DNA of 64,000 nt, taken from Streptomyces lasiicapitis. Lineage in GTDB: Bacteria > Actinomycetota > Actinomycetes > Streptomycetales > Streptomycetaceae. Both the position numbers and the translations under genes were made by a program. The notes under the pieces are model-generated. The model did no database searches, had not been told where the DNA came from, and saw only the letters and a program-made list of their open reading frames with translations. Positions 26,961 through 37,085 of the stretch are shown in pieces (within the stretch, counting starts at the first letter, position 1; each line of letters opens with the position of its first letter). The stretch spans positions 550,235 through 614,234 of the forward strand of contig NZ_BMNG01000001.1 of the NCBI RefSeq assembly GCF_014646335.1. The letters are read 5' to 3'.

Positions 26961-27140
26961 TCCCGCCCCTTCCCGAAACCATGGGGCTGCCGCCCCCTGG
27001 ACCCCCGCTCATCGCCGCTTCGCGGCTCGTCCTCAAACGCCGGACGGGCTAAAACCCAGCCGCACCGGCGAGGATTCAGCCTCTCCGACGATTGAGGAGC
27101 GGGGTCTGGGGCGGAGCCCCAGTTTCGGGAAAGGGCGGGA
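26961..27140. repeat. Streptomyces extragenic repeat, copy 1 (inverted pair)
   Basis: Outer arms TCCCGCCCCTTCCCGAAAC and its near complement flank inner modules TCCTCAAACGCCGGACGGGCT and CGACGATTGAGGA. The same modules recur at five other places in the window. Fills most of the 220-bp gap after accA2; likely acts as a terminator structure. Confidence 0.8.
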
Positions 27141-27168
27141 CCGGGGCGCCCCGCGAGGAGACGACCAC

Positions 27169-27741
27169 ATGCGTGCTGACGCCCGCCGCAACTACCAGCG
27201 GCTTCTGTGCGAGGCGCGAGCCGCCTTCGCGGAGCACGGCACGGACACCTCCCTGGAGGACGTCGCCCGCCGCGCAGGCGTGGGCATCGGCACGCTGTAC
27301 CGCCACTTCCCCACCCGTCACGCGCTGCTGAGCGCCGTCTTCGAGGACGCGGTGAGCGACCTGCTCACCCGCTCCCACGCCCTCCTGGACGCCCCACAGC
27401 CGTGCACGGCCCTGGTGGAGTGGCTACGGGCGATCATCACGCACGCGGGCGAGTACCGGGGCCTCGCGAGAGCCCTCATGTCGGCGTCGCGGGACGACAG
27501 TTCCGCCCTTGCCAGGTGCAGCCGCCCGATGCGGGAGGCAGGCACCCGGCTCCTGGCACGCGCGCAGGAGGCGGGCGCCGTACGCCGGGGCGTGTCGATC
27601 GAGGACCTGATGCAGCTCACGAACGCGATCGCGCTCGCGGCCGAGGAGTCCCCTGACGACCCCGAACTGGCGGACCGCCTCCTGACGTTGACACTGCGCG
27701 GCCTGAAGGCGGACTCTTCGACAGCCGCGTACCGGGACTAA
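27169..27741 (+). CDS. TetR-family transcriptional regulator
   Basis: A 190-aa repressor-type protein. The N-terminal HTH reads TSLEDVARRAGVGIGTLYRHFPTRHALL (about residues 27-54), and an all-helical ligand domain follows. The start ATG lies 11 nt after GAGG. It is convergent with the DeoR-type gene, with the two stop codons overlapping by 4 bp. No adjacent efflux or enzyme gene is divergent from it, so its target is not evident. AccA2 or a distant gene is possible. Confidence 0.88.
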   Translation: MRADARRNYQRLLCEARAAFAEHGTDTSLEDVARRAGVGIGTLYRHFPTRHALLSAVFEDAVSDLLTRSHALLDAPQPCTALVEWLRAIITHAGEYRGLARALMSASRDDSSALARCSRPMREAGTRLLARAQEAGAVRRGVSIEDLMQLTNAIALAAEESPDDPELADRLLTLTLRGLKADSSTAAYRD

Positions 27742-28727
27742 CGGCGGCGCAGATCCGCCACCCGTGCCGCCCGCTCCCCGGCCGGCTGCTCGCCGAGTAC
27801 GGACGCGCTGCGGAGCTGGGGCCCGGTGCCGGGCCCCGCGCCATGGCCCCCGTGTCCCCGCCGCTGGCCGGGCAGCGGCACGTCCCGCCGTGCCTGCCGG
27901 CCCGCTGGGACGGAGTCGACTCCGGGGGTCTGGCCGGGGCCCGCCGACGCTCCGGCGACCGCGATCTGCACGCCCTGGTCCGCCAGTGCCTGCAGTTCGG
28001 TCGCCGCGCGGTCGTCGTGCGCGGGCGGCTCGTCCGTGACCAGACGCGTGATGACGTCCGTCGGCACCGTCTGGAACATCGTGTCGGTGCCGAGTTTGGT
28101 GTGGTCGGCGAGGACCACCACCTCCGCGGCGGCCTGTACGAGCGCGCGGTCCACGCTCGCCGACAGCATGTTGGAGGTGGAAAGGCCGCGTTCGGCGGTC
28201 AGGCCGCTGCCCGACAGGAACGCCCGCGACACCCTCAGCCCCTGTAGGGACTGCTCGGCGCCGCTGCCCACGAGTGCGTAGTTGGAGCCGCGCAGGGTGC
28301 CGCCGGTCATGACGACCTCCACCCGGTTGGCGTGTGCCAGGGCCTGTGCCACCAGCAGGGAGTTGGTGACGACGGTCAGGCCGGGCACCCGCGCGAGCCG
28401 GCGGGCCAGCTCCTGCGTGGTCGTACCCGCCCCGACGACGATGGCTTCGCCCTCTTCGACGAGACCCGCCGCGAGATCGGCGATGGCCGTCTTCTCGGCG
28501 GACGCGAGATGTGATTTCTGCGGAAAGCCGGACTCCCGCGTGAATCCGCCCGGCAATACCGCACCGCCATGCCGGCGGTCGAGGAGTCCTTCTGCCTCCA
28601 GCGCGCGCACGTCCCGCCGTACGGTCACTTCGGAGGTCTGGACGACGCGGGCGAGCTCACGGAGCGACACCGCTCCGTTGGCCCGCACCATTTCGAGGAT
28701 CAATTGGCGACGTTCTGCAGCGAACAC
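27738..28727 (-). CDS. DeoR/GlpR-family transcriptional regulator with C-terminal extension
   Basis: A 329-aa regulator. The DeoR HTH is at the N terminus (RRQLILEMVRANGAVSLREL, SEVTVRRDVRALEAEGLL, then DRRHGGAV). The sugar-phosphate sensor domain follows, with IVVGAGTTTQELARRL and LVDEPP-like (LVTDEPP) near residue 230. About 75 extra residues rich in Gly, Pro and Arg (RRDVPLPGQRRG to VADLRRR) extend beyond the usual 255; I recall a similar tail in the S. coelicolor homologue. The family senses phosphorylated sugars. With pnp and deoC nearby it is a candidate regulator of nucleoside use, though that is only inferred. Starts at GTG 28727. Confidence 0.88.
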   Translation of the reverse strand: MFAAERRQLILEMVRANGAVSLRELARVVQTSEVTVRRDVRALEAEGLLDRRHGGAVLPGGFTRESGFPQKSHLASAEKTAIADLAAGLVEEGEAIVVGAGTTTQELARRLARVPGLTVVTNSLLVAQALAHANRVEVVMTGGTLRGSNYALVGSGAEQSLQGLRVSRAFLSGSGLTAERGLSTSNMLSASVDRALVQAAAEVVVLADHTKLGTDTMFQTVPTDVITRLVTDEPPAHDDRAATELQALADQGVQIAVAGASAGPGQTPGVDSVPAGRQARRDVPLPGQRRGHGGHGAGPGTGPQLRSASVLGEQPAGERAARVADLRRR

Positions 28728-28896
28728 GAAACTGACAGTAACCCCAACGACCGTCTGCTTTCAGCAGTTTGCGCCGAATTACAGAAGTTGTTCGCACGGC
28801 AGGGGTGAAAGTGGTATAGGGGTTACTCTCCCCGACTATGCCGCGCGAATGGGCGGCAACAGGCTGTGACCTGCGCCGGGTGAGCGACCGCCTGGA

Positions 28897-30345
28897 TCAG
28901 GCCTCGCCGTTGACCTTTCGGGTGTGCAGCTGGCGCGCCACTTCGGCGATCGAGCCGGAAAGCGAGGGGTACACGGTGAAGGCGTTGGCGATCTGCTCCA
29001 CCGTCAGATTGTTGTCGACCGCGATCGAGATGGGGTGGATCAGTTCCGAGGCGCGCGGCGCGACGACGACACCGCCGACCACGATGCCCGTACCGGGACG
29101 GCAGAAGATCTTGACGAAGCCGTCGCGGATGCCCTGCATCTTCGCGCGCGGGTTGCGCAGCAGCGGGAGCTTGACGACGCGGGCGTCGATCTTGCCGGCG
29201 TCGACGTCGGCCTGGCTGTAGCCGACGGTCGCGATCTCGGGGTCGGTGAAGACGTTCGACGAGACCGTCTTCAGGTTCAGCGGGGTCACCGCGTCGCCCA
29301 GGAAGTGGTACATCGCGATGCGGCCCTGCATGGCGGCGACCGACGCGAGGGCGAAGATGCCGGTGACGTCACCGGCCGCGTACACACCGGGGGCGGAGGT
29401 CCTGGACACCCGGTCGGTCCAGATGTGCCCGGACTCCTTGACCTTGACCCCGGCCTCCTCCAGGCCCATCCCGTCGCTGTTGGGGATGGCACCGACGGCC
29501 ATCAGGCAGTGCGAGCCGGAGATGACGCGGCCGTCGGCGAGGGTGACCTCGACGCGGTCGCCGACGCGCTTGGCGGAGGCGGCGCGGGTGCGGCCCATCA
29601 CGTTCATGCCGCGACGCCGGAAGACGTCCTCCAGGACGGCGGCGGCGTCCGGGTCCTCACCGGGCAGCACGCGGTCGCGGGACGACACGAGCGTGACCCG
29701 TGAGCCGAGCGCCTGGTAGGCACCGGCGAACTCGGCGCCGGTCACGCCGGACCCGACCACGATGAGCTCCTCGGGCAGCTCGTCGAGGTCGTACACCTGC
29801 GTCCAGTTGAAGATGCGCTCGCCGTCGGGCTGGGCGTCGGGCAGCTCGCGCGGGTGGCCGCCGGTCGCGATCAGGACGGCGTCGGCGACGAGGGTCTCCT
29901 CGGTGCCGTCGGCGGCGCGGACGACGACCTTGCGGGAGCCGTCCATGGCCTGCTGGCCCTCCAGGCGGCCGCGGCCGCGCATCACGCGGGCGCCGGCCCG
30001 CGTCACGGACGCCGTGATGTCGTGCGACTGCGCGAGCGCGAGCCGCTTCACACGCCGGTTGACCTTGCCCAGGTCGACGCCGACGACGCGGGCCGCCTGG
30101 TCGATGTGCGGGGTGTCGTCCTCGACGATGATGCCCAGCTCCTCGTACGAGGAGTCGAAGGTCGTCATCACCTCGGCCGTCGCGATCAGGGTCTTCGACG
30201 GCACGCAGTCGGTCAGCACCGACGCTCCGCCCAGACCGTCGCAGTCGACGACGGTCACCTCCGCGCCGAGCTGGGCTGCCACCAGGGCCGCCTCGTATCC
30301 GCCGGGTCCGCCACCAATGATCACGATCCGAGTCACGTACTCCAT
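28897..30345 (-). CDS. lpdA: LpdA-type NAD(P)H-quinone reductase flavoprotein
   Basis: A 482-aa FAD protein of the pyridine nucleotide-disulphide oxidoreductase family. The FAD-binding motif is IVIIGGGPGGYEAALVA, and the NAD(P) site is VVGSGVTGAEFAGAY. The position that in lipoamide dehydrogenase holds the redox disulphide (CLNxGCIPSK) reads SVLTDCVPSK, so one of the two cysteines is missing. The same change marks mycobacterial LpdA (Rv3303c), which reduces quinones rather than lipoamide. The C-terminal dimerisation domain includes the TVYPSLSGSIAE segment but lacks the His-Glu pair of true dehydrogenases. Starts at ATG 30345; GTG 30336 is a close alternative. Probably protects against redox stress. 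Confidence 0.88.
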   Translation of the reverse strand: MEYVTRIVIIGGGPGGYEAALVAAQLGAEVTVVDCDGLGGASVLTDCVPSKTLIATAEVMTTFDSSYEELGIIVEDDTPHIDQAARVVGVDLGKVNRRVKRLALAQSHDITASVTRAGARVMRGRGRLEGQQAMDGSRKVVVRAADGTEETLVADAVLIATGGHPRELPDAQPDGERIFNWTQVYDLDELPEELIVVGSGVTGAEFAGAYQALGSRVTLVSSRDRVLPGEDPDAAAVLEDVFRRRGMNVMGRTRAASAKRVGDRVEVTLADGRVISGSHCLMAVGAIPNSDGMGLEEAGVKVKESGHIWTDRVSRTSAPGVYAAGDVTGIFALASVAAMQGRIAMYHFLGDAVTPLNLKTVSSNVFTDPEIATVGYSQADVDAGKIDARVVKLPLLRNPRAKMQGIRDGFVKIFCRPGTGIVVGGVVVAPRASELIHPISIAVDNNLTVEQIANAFTVYPSLSGSIAEVARQLHTRKVNGEA

Positions 30346-30466
30346 TGTCCCGTACGGCAGGGCGGCCCGTACCCCCGGGGCCCTCCGTGGCGGCGGCCGT
30401 GCCGGTGACCACGGGAGTGACGACTGCGGCGAGAGGGGTACACCCGGCTGCCGTACCCTCGACTCC

Positions 30467-30904
30467 ATGTCGCTCTACGCCGCGTACGCCGGCACTCTCG
30501 ACGCGCGGCTGATGACGCGCCGCGCACCACACTCGCCGCTGCGCGCGACCGGCTGGCTCAACGACTGGCGGCTGACGTTCGGGGGCGAGCACATGGGCTG
30601 GGAGGGTGCGCTCGCGACGATCGTCGAGGCGCCTCGGTCGCAGGTGTTCGTCGCGCTGTACGACATCGCTCCGATGGACGAGGACTCCATGGACCGGTGG
30701 GAAGGTGTCGGACTCGACATTTACCGGCGTATGCGGGTTCGTGTGCACACCCTCGAGGGCGAGGAGGCGGCCTGGGTGTATGTCCTCAATGGTTACGAGG
30801 GTGGGTTGCCGTCCGCTCGCTACCTCGGGGAGATCGCGGATGCCGCCGAATCGGCGGGGGCGCCCCACGACTACGTCATGGGGCTCCGCAAGCGCCCCTG
30901 CTGA
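30467..30904 (+). CDS. Gamma-glutamylcyclotransferase-like (AIG2/GGCT fold) protein
   Basis: A 145-aa cytosolic protein. The GGCT-type first strand and loop are YAAYAGTLD, then TGWLNDWRLTFGGEHMGWEG, VFVALYDIAPMDEDSMDRWEG and VYVLNGYEGGLPSARYL. Size and order fit the GGCT/AIG2 fold, whose members cyclise gamma-glutamyl groups; the real substrate here is unknown. Divergent from lpdA with 121 bp between starts, no strong Shine-Dalgarno. Confidence 0.75.
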   Translation: MSLYAAYAGTLDARLMTRRAPHSPLRATGWLNDWRLTFGGEHMGWEGALATIVEAPRSQVFVALYDIAPMDEDSMDRWEGVGLDIYRRMRVRVHTLEGEEAAWVYVLNGYEGGLPSARYLGEIADAAESAGAPHDYVMGLRKRPC

Positions 30905-30911
30905 CGCCCAC

Positions 30912-31144
30912 CCCATGGGGGCTGCGCCCCCTCTCCCCCTGCCTTTTCGGCGCTCCGCGCCTCGCCCTCAAACGCCGGGCGGGCTTTTTCCCCACCCACC
31001 CGCCCTTCTTGGGCTGCCGCCCAGCCCAGTCGCCTTCTAGCCCGTCCGGCGATTGAGGACGAGGCGCGGAGCGCCGATCAGCGGGGTCCAGGGGCGGCAG
31101 CCCCTGGTTTCGGGAAAGGGGCGGGACTGGGGCGTCCCGCGAGG
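30912..31144. repeat. Extragenic repeat, copy 2 (inverted pair)
   Basis: CCTCAAACGCCGGGCGGGCT and, about 60 nt on, AGCCCGTCCGGCGATTGAGG form an imperfect long hairpin flanked by CCATGGGGGCTGCGCCCCC and the GGCAGCCCCTGGTTTCGGGAAA module. It fills most of the 339-bp gap between the GGCT-like gene and pnp; the rest of the gap holds the pnp promoter. Confidence 0.8.
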
Positions 31145-31206
31145 GCACACGCGGCCGTTTGTCGGAAACGACAAGGCAACGATCTGGATCCCGTGGGCAT
31201 CGTCAT

Positions 31207-31218
31207 CTACGCGCGTAG
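31207..31218. promoter_or_regulatory. Palindrome CTACGCGCGTAG upstream of pnp, shared with deoC
   Basis: A perfect 12-bp palindrome ending 25 bp before the GTG start of the purine nucleoside phosphorylase gene. The identical 12-mer lies at 52276-52287, 13 bp before deoC. Two genes of one pathway sharing the site points to a common repressor, perhaps LacI- or DeoR-type. Confidence 0.65.
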
Positions 31219-31243
31219 GGCGTAACCGGCTACCCTCGTCGGC

Positions 31244-32068
31244 GTGAACGCTTCAGTTATTCCGGACGACATCCAGGGCGACCCGTACGCCGCCGCCGAC
31301 GCCGCCGCCGCGCGCCTGCGCGAGCTGACGGGCGCCGAGACCCACGACGTCGCCCTCGTGATGGGCTCCGGCTGGGCGCCGGCCGTCGAGGCGCTCGGCG
31401 CCCCCGAGGCCGAGTTCCCGGTCACCGAGCTGCCCGGCTTCCCGCCGCCGGCCGTCGCGGGCCACGGCGGGCGGATCCGCTCCTTCAAGGTCGGTGCCAA
31501 GCGCGCCCTGGTCTTCCTGGGCCGCACGCACTACTACGAGGGCCGTGGCGTGGCCGCCGTCGCGCACGGCGTGCGGACCGCCGTCGCCGCGGGCTGCAAG
31601 ACGATCGTGCTGACCAACGGCTGCGGCGGCCTGCGCGAGGGCATGCGCCCCGGCCAGCCCGTGCTGATCAGCGACCACCTGAACCTGACCGCGACGTCGC
31701 CGATCGTCGGCGCGAACTTCGTGGACCTCACGGACCTGTACTCGCCGCGCCTGCGCGCGCTGTGCAAGGAGATCGACCCCTCCCTCGAAGAGGGCGTGTA
31801 CGCGCAGTTCCCCGGCCCGCACTACGAGACCCCGGCCGAGATCCGCATGGCCCGCACCATCGGCGCGGACCTCGTCGGCATGTCGACCGTCCTCGAGGCC
31901 ATCGCGGCCCGCGAGGCGGGCGCCGAGGTGCTCGGCATCTCCCTGGTGACGAACCTCGCCGCGGGCATGACGGGCGAGCCCCTCAACCACGAGGAGGTCC
32001 TCCAGGCGGGCCGCGACTCCGCCACGCGGATGGGTGAGCTCCTGGGCCAGGTGCTCGGCCGCATCTGA
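31244..32068 (+). CDS. Purine nucleoside phosphorylase
   Basis: A 274-aa enzyme of the trimeric PNP/MTAP family. It splits purine (deoxy)nucleosides with phosphate to free base and (deoxy)ribose 1-phosphate. Landmarks are the phosphate loop VMGSGW, the RTHYYEG segment, [23 protein letters not shown] (base-site Glu) and SLVTNLAAG with the purine-binding Asn. Starts at GTG 31244. The sugar mutase gene follows 60 bp downstream on the same strand, and its product could convert the pentose 1-phosphate. Probably controlled through the palindrome at 31207. Confidence 0.93.
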   Translation: MNASVIPDDIQGDPYAAADAAAARLRELTGAETHDVALVMGSGWAPAVEALGAPEAEFPVTELPGFPPPAVAGHGGRIRSFKVGAKRALVFLGRTHYYEGRGVAAVAHGVRTAVAAGCKTIVLTNGCGGLREGMRPGQPVLISDHLNLTATSPIVGANFVDLTDLYSPRLRALCKEIDPSLEEGVYAQFPGPHYETPAEIRMARTIGADLVGMSTVLEAIAAREAGAEVLGISLVTNLAAGMTGEPLNHEEVLQAGRDSATRMGELLGQVLGRI

Positions 32069-32128
32069 CGGTCGGGTAAGCCGCCAGTAGCCGGAACAGC
32101 GAGAACCTCACGGAGAGGCTGACCACAC

Positions 32129-33784
32129 GTGCAGGACCACGGAGAACTCATCACGCGGGCGCAGGCCTGGCTCGACGAGGACCCGGACCAGGAGACCCGC
32201 GAGGAGCTGGCGAAGCTGCTCGCCGCGGCGCCCGGCGACCCGGCGGCCGCCGACGACCTGGCGGCCCGCTTCGCGGGCACCCTCCAGTTCGGCACCGCGG
32301 GCCTCCGCGGCGAGCTGGGCGCGGGCCCCATGCGGATGAACCGCTCCGTGGTCATCCGCGCGGCGGCCGGCCTGGCCGCGTACCTGAAGGCCAAGGGCCA
32401 CACGAACGGCCTCGTCGTGATCGGCTACGACGCGCGCCACAAGTCGGCGGACTTCGCGCGGGACACGGCCGCCGTGATGACCGGCGCGGGCCTGCGCGCC
32501 GCCGTCCTGCCGCGCCCCCTGCCCACCCCCGTCCTCGCCTTCGCCATACGGCATCTGGGCGCGGTCGCGGGCGTGGAGGTCACCGCGAGCCACAACCCGC
32601 CGCGCGACAACGGCTACAAGGTCTACCTGGGCGACGGCTCGCAGATCGTGCCCCCGGCCGACGGCGAGATCGCCGCCGAGATCGACGCGGTGCGCAGCCT
32701 GCACGACGTACCGCGGCCCGACGGCGGCCGGCAGACCCTCGGCGAGGACGTCCTGGAGGCCTATCTGGCGCGTACGGACGCCGTCCTGGCATCCGGCTCC
32801 CCCCGGACCGCCCGCACCGTCTACACGGCGATGCACGGCGTCGGCAAGGACACGCTCCTCGCGGCGTTCGCGCGGGCCGGCTTCCCCGAGCCCGTGCTCG
32901 TCGCGGAACAGGCGGAGCCCGACCCGGACTTCCCCACGGTCGCGTTCCCGAACCCGGAGGAGCCGGGCGCGATGGACCTGTCCTTCGCGACGGCCCGCGA
33001 GGCGCGCCCCGACCTGGTGATCGCCAACGACCCGGACGCGGACCGCTGCGCGGTGGCCGTCCCGGCGGGCGACGGCGGCTGGCGGATGCTGCGCGGCGAC
33101 GAGGTGGGCGCGCTGCTCGCCGCACACCTGGTCCGCCGGGGCGCGACGGGCACCTTCGCCGAGTCGATCGTGTCGTCGTCGCTGCTCGGCCGGATCGCCG
33201 AGGCGGCGGGCCTGCCGTACGAGGAGACGCTGACCGGCTTCAAGTGGATCGCCCGCGTCGAGGGCCTGCGGTACGGCTACGAGGAGGCGCTCGGCTACTG
33301 CGTCGACCCCGAGGGCGTACGCGACAAGGACGGGATCACGGCGGCGCTGCTGATCACGGAGCTGGCCTCGGAGCTCAAGGAGGCAGGCCTGACGCTGCTC
33401 GACCTCCTGGACGACCTGGCCGTCGAGCACGGGCTGCACGCCACGGACCAGCTCTCGGTGCGCGTGGAGGACCTGTCGCTGATCGCGGCCGCGATGCGGC
33501 GGCTGCGCGAGCGGCAGCCGGAGCGCCTCGCGGGCCTCGCGGTGACGCGCGCCGAGGACCTCACCAAGGGCACGGAGACGCTGCCGCCCACGGACGGGCT
33601 GCGGTACACGCTCGACGGCGCCCGCGTCATCGTCCGCCCCAGCGGCACCGAGCCGAAGCTCAAGTGCTACCTGGAGGTCGTGGTGCCGGTCGGTGACCGG
33701 TCCGGGCTGCCCCAGGCCCACGAGCGGGCGGCGGAGCTGCTCGCGGCCCTGAAGCGGGACCTCGCGGCGGCAGCGGGCATCTGA
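32129..33784 (+). CDS. Phosphohexomutase-superfamily sugar mutase, PGM2-like (possible phosphopentomutase)
   Basis: A 551-aa alpha-D-phosphohexomutase. It has the usual FGTAGLRGELGAGPMRMN opening, the phosphoserine loop TASHNPPRDNGYK, the metal loop NDPDADRCAVA, the sugar loop GFKWIA and the phosphate-binding RPSGTEPKLKCY. The opening and the position of the loops match the PGM2 branch, in which the human enzyme acts as a phosphopentomutase. Because the gene directly follows pnp and no DeoB-type phosphopentomutase is seen here, conversion of (deoxy)ribose 1-phosphate to the 5-phosphate is a reasonable role. A phosphogluco- or phosphomannomutase role remains possible. Starts at GTG 32129; a terminator follows. 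Confidence 0.88.
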   Translation: MQDHGELITRAQAWLDEDPDQETREELAKLLAAAPGDPAAADDLAARFAGTLQFGTAGLRGELGAGPMRMNRSVVIRAAAGLAAYLKAKGHTNGLVVIGYDARHKSADFARDTAAVMTGAGLRAAVLPRPLPTPVLAFAIRHLGAVAGVEVTASHNPPRDNGYKVYLGDGSQIVPPADGEIAAEIDAVRSLHDVPRPDGGRQTLGEDVLEAYLARTDAVLASGSPRTARTVYTAMHGVGKDTLLAAFARAGFPEPVLVAEQAEPDPDFPTVAFPNPEEPGAMDLSFATAREARPDLVIANDPDADRCAVAVPAGDGGWRMLRGDEVGALLAAHLVRRGATGTFAESIVSSSLLGRIAEAAGLPYEETLTGFKWIARVEGLRYGYEEALGYCVDPEGVRDKDGITAALLITELASELKEAGLTLLDLLDDLAVEHGLHATDQLSVRVEDLSLIAAAMRRLRERQPERLAGLAVTRAEDLTKGTETLPPTDGLRYTLDGARVIVRPSGTEPKLKCYLEVVVPVGDRSGLPQAHERAAELLAALKRDLAAAAGI

Positions 33785-33810
33785 CCCGCGGCCGTCCGCG
33801 CCACGGACGG

Positions 33811-33838
33811 GCGGAGCCACCCGTACGAGTGGCTCCGC
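33811..33838 (+). terminator. Hairpin terminator after the sugar mutase gene
   Basis: Perfect 10-bp stem GCGGAGCCAC and complement with an 8-nt loop, 27 bp after the mutase stop. Marks the end of the pnp-mutase unit. Confidence 0.7.
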
Positions 33839-33965
33839 GATTCCCGCCCCTCCGACCCACCCGATCGGGTGGTTCCCGTACGACAACTGACGCAGCTCCC
33901 CGGTGCGCTGCCGGTCCCTCAGGAAGGTTCGACCGGTAGCGCACCCTCACGTACCGGGAGCCGCA

Positions 33966-35183
33966 GTGCCGTACGGACCCCTCTCCGCCCCTTCCGCAGC
34001 CACGCCCGCCGCGCCGTCCCGCGTCCCCGCCTCGCGCCGCTCCCGCTCGGCGGCGCGGCCCTCGGCCACGCGGCGGCGACTGCTCTCCGCGCTGCGGCAC
34101 GCGGCGCCCGCCCTCCTCGCGTACGCGGCCGTGCGCGCCCTGGGCGTCCTCGTGCTCGCCGTCTGGGCGCACCGCGAGCACCGCGGGCTGTGGCATCTGC
34201 TGGCCGAATCCTGGGACTGCGACTGGTACTTGAAGATCGCCGCGAACGGGTACGCGGACACGCTCGGGGATGCCTTCGACACCAACAACCTGGCGTTCTT
34301 CCCGCTGTTCCCGCTGCTGATCCGGGCGGGCGACGCGCTGCTTCCGGCGCCGCGCGGCGGGGTGGGCCTGGCGATCGCGGTGGGGTGTTCGTTCCTCGCG
34401 GCGTGGGGGATCTTCAAGATCGGCGACCGGCTGCACGGGCGGCGCGCGGGCGTGCTCCTCGTGGTGCTGTGGGCGTGTCTGCCGGTGTCGCTCGTGCAGT
34501 GGATGGGCTACACGGAGTCGCTGTTCACGGCCCTCGCGGCCTGGTCGCTGTACGCGGTGCTCACCGGCCGCTGGCTGTGGGCGGGGGCGCTGGCCGCGCT
34601 CGCGGGCCTGACGCGCCCGACCGGGGTGGCGGTCGCGGCCGCCGTGTCGATCACCGCGCTGCTCGCCCTGCGCCGCGGCTTCGAGCCCCGCGTCCTGGCG
34701 GGCGCGGTGCTCGCGCCGCTCGGCTGGCTCGCGTACGTCGGCTGGGTGGGCGCCCGACTCGGCCGCTGGGACGGCTACTTCGCCGTGCAGAGGCTGTGGC
34801 ACAACGAGTGGGACGGCGGCATCGGCACCCTGCGCTGGATGAAGCAGCTGTTCCTGGTGGAGCGCCCGCAACTGTTCCTGGTGATTGTAACGATCGTTCT
34901 ATTTAGCGCGCTGGTGTTGTTCGCGATGTCGCTGGCCGGGGGCGGGCAGCCGCTGCCGCTCCTGGTGTACGCGGGCCTGCTGGCCGCGATCGTGCTGGGC
35001 TCCAGCGGCGTCTACTTCCCACGCGCCCGCTTCCTGCTCCCCGCCTTCCCCCTCCTGCTTCCCCTCGCCCTCGCCCTCGCACGGGTACGTACGCGAGTGA
35101 CGGTCGCGGTGCTGTCAGGCGCGGCACTGACATCCGCGGCGTTCGGCGGCCACATGCTCCTGGTCTGGCTCGGCCCACCGTGA
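33966..35183 (+). CDS. PIG-V/mannosyltransferase-like integral membrane protein
   Basis: A 405-aa polytopic membrane protein. After a 45-residue Ser/Arg/Pro-rich cytoplasmic N terminus there are about 9-10 hydrophobic segments. The first extracytoplasmic loop has WDCDWYLKIAANGY followed by FFPLFPLLIR, the pattern of PIG-V-like GT-C mannosyltransferases, with a WD-type acidic site. LTRPTG and RFLLPAFPLLLPLA occur later, as in that family. It probably transfers a sugar from a polyprenyl phosphate donor to an extracytoplasmic acceptor. Start at GTG 33966, with GGGAG 5 nt upstream. The 253-bp gap after it holds no gene I can support. Confidence 0.8.
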   Translation: MPYGPLSAPSAATPAAPSRVPASRRSRSAARPSATRRRLLSALRHAAPALLAYAAVRALGVLVLAVWAHREHRGLWHLLAESWDCDWYLKIAANGYADTLGDAFDTNNLAFFPLFPLLIRAGDALLPAPRGGVGLAIAVGCSFLAAWGIFKIGDRLHGRRAGVLLVVLWACLPVSLVQWMGYTESLFTALAAWSLYAVLTGRWLWAGALAALAGLTRPTGVAVAAAVSITALLALRRGFEPRVLAGAVLAPLGWLAYVGWVGARLGRWDGYFAVQRLWHNEWDGGIGTLRWMKQLFLVERPQLFLVIVTIVLFSALVLFAMSLAGGGQPLPLLVYAGLLAAIVLGSSGVYFPRARFLLPAFPLLLPLALALARVRTRVTVAVLSGAALTSAAFGGHMLLVWLGPP

Positions 35184-35436
35184 CCTGCGCGAACACCGCT
35201 CCCGCTCGGAGCCAATGGGAGCTGATTCACGGGGAGTTGGGGCGCCGCACGCCCCCCGGCTTCCGCACTCGAACCTCTGTACGTCACTATGGAAGCGCTG
35301 CCTGTCGCTCCCCTCGCCCCCCTTGGGGAGCGCGACGGCACCTTGGCGCTCCGCCGACCCCCCTCGCGCGGGCGCCGCACGGGCCGGGCACGGCCGACGC
35401 TGCGTGTGCGGTTCGGGCGACGCTCCTGGCGCCGCG

Positions 35437-36209
35437 TCAGACCCGCATCAGGTAGCTGAATCCCGTGTCCGGTCCTACGCACGACTGGAGCGTCAGGTCG
35501 CCCCAGTAGAGCCCGGCTGCGGGCGCGCCGCGGCCCGGCGTGACGTGGTTCGCGTACACCTTGTACGTCCAAGTCCCGCGCGCCGTCTCCAGGCTGACGG
35601 TGGATCCGACCCGCAGCAGCGCGAACCGGTCGAAGCCGCGGCAGTAGTCGTGCCCGACGATGACGACCGTCCGCATCCGGTACCCGTTCTCCTTGCCGAT
35701 GTCCGGCCCCGCCCACTGCACGGCGTGCTCGCAGGCGTCGACGTCGCCCTGCCCGCCGCGGGCGACAGCGGACGACCAGTCGCCGATGCGCAACACGGGG
35801 CGTCCCGGGGCGGGTTCCGGGCCGGAGTCCTTGGATGCTTTGGGTCGGTCCTCGATCGGGGGGCGCGTCGGGGCCTGCGGCCTGGGGGTGCCTGCCGGGG
35901 CCGGGCGGGACAGGTCGGGGCCCTTGACGCGGCTGTCGGGGGACGGGGCGGGAGTGAGGCGTCCAGGGGTACGTGGCCGGGGCGGGGGCGCGTCGCGCGG
36001 ACGGCTGGGCGACGCGGTGGAGGCGGGCCGGTCAGGGATCGCCGAACCATCCACCTCCGGCGCCGAAGTGAACGTATCCACAGGAGAGTTGGCGGCGGCC
36101 TCCCCGGCTCTCGTACGACTGCCGCCCCCTCCATCAGGCGCACACGCGGCCAGCGCCAGGAACACGGCCACGGCGGCGACAGCCGCCGAACTGGAATGCC
36201 ACACCCCCC

Positions 36210-36213
<4 letters not shown>
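35437..36213 (-). CDS. Lipoprotein with a C-terminal sortase-like domain
   Basis: A 258-aa exported protein. A lipoprotein signal with lipobox (LALAAC) is followed by about 100 residues of Pro/Arg/Ser-rich linker. A C-terminal domain of about 120 residues resembles a sortase barrel: VVIVGHDYC supplies the His, TLQSC supplies the Cys about 59 residues later, and an Arg lies ten residues after that (YLMRV). All three catalytic positions of sortases are therefore occupied, though overall similarity is weak. The GTG overlaps the stop of the PstB-like gene (GTGA), so the two are translationally coupled. Inferred: may act on the anchored surface proteins of this cluster. Could also be a non-catalytic sortase-fold protein. 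Confidence 0.65.
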
Positions 36214-37043
<830 letters not shown>

Positions 37044-37085
37044 GGGGCTCAACTCCATTGCGTACGAGAACATTTACTGCCGGCG

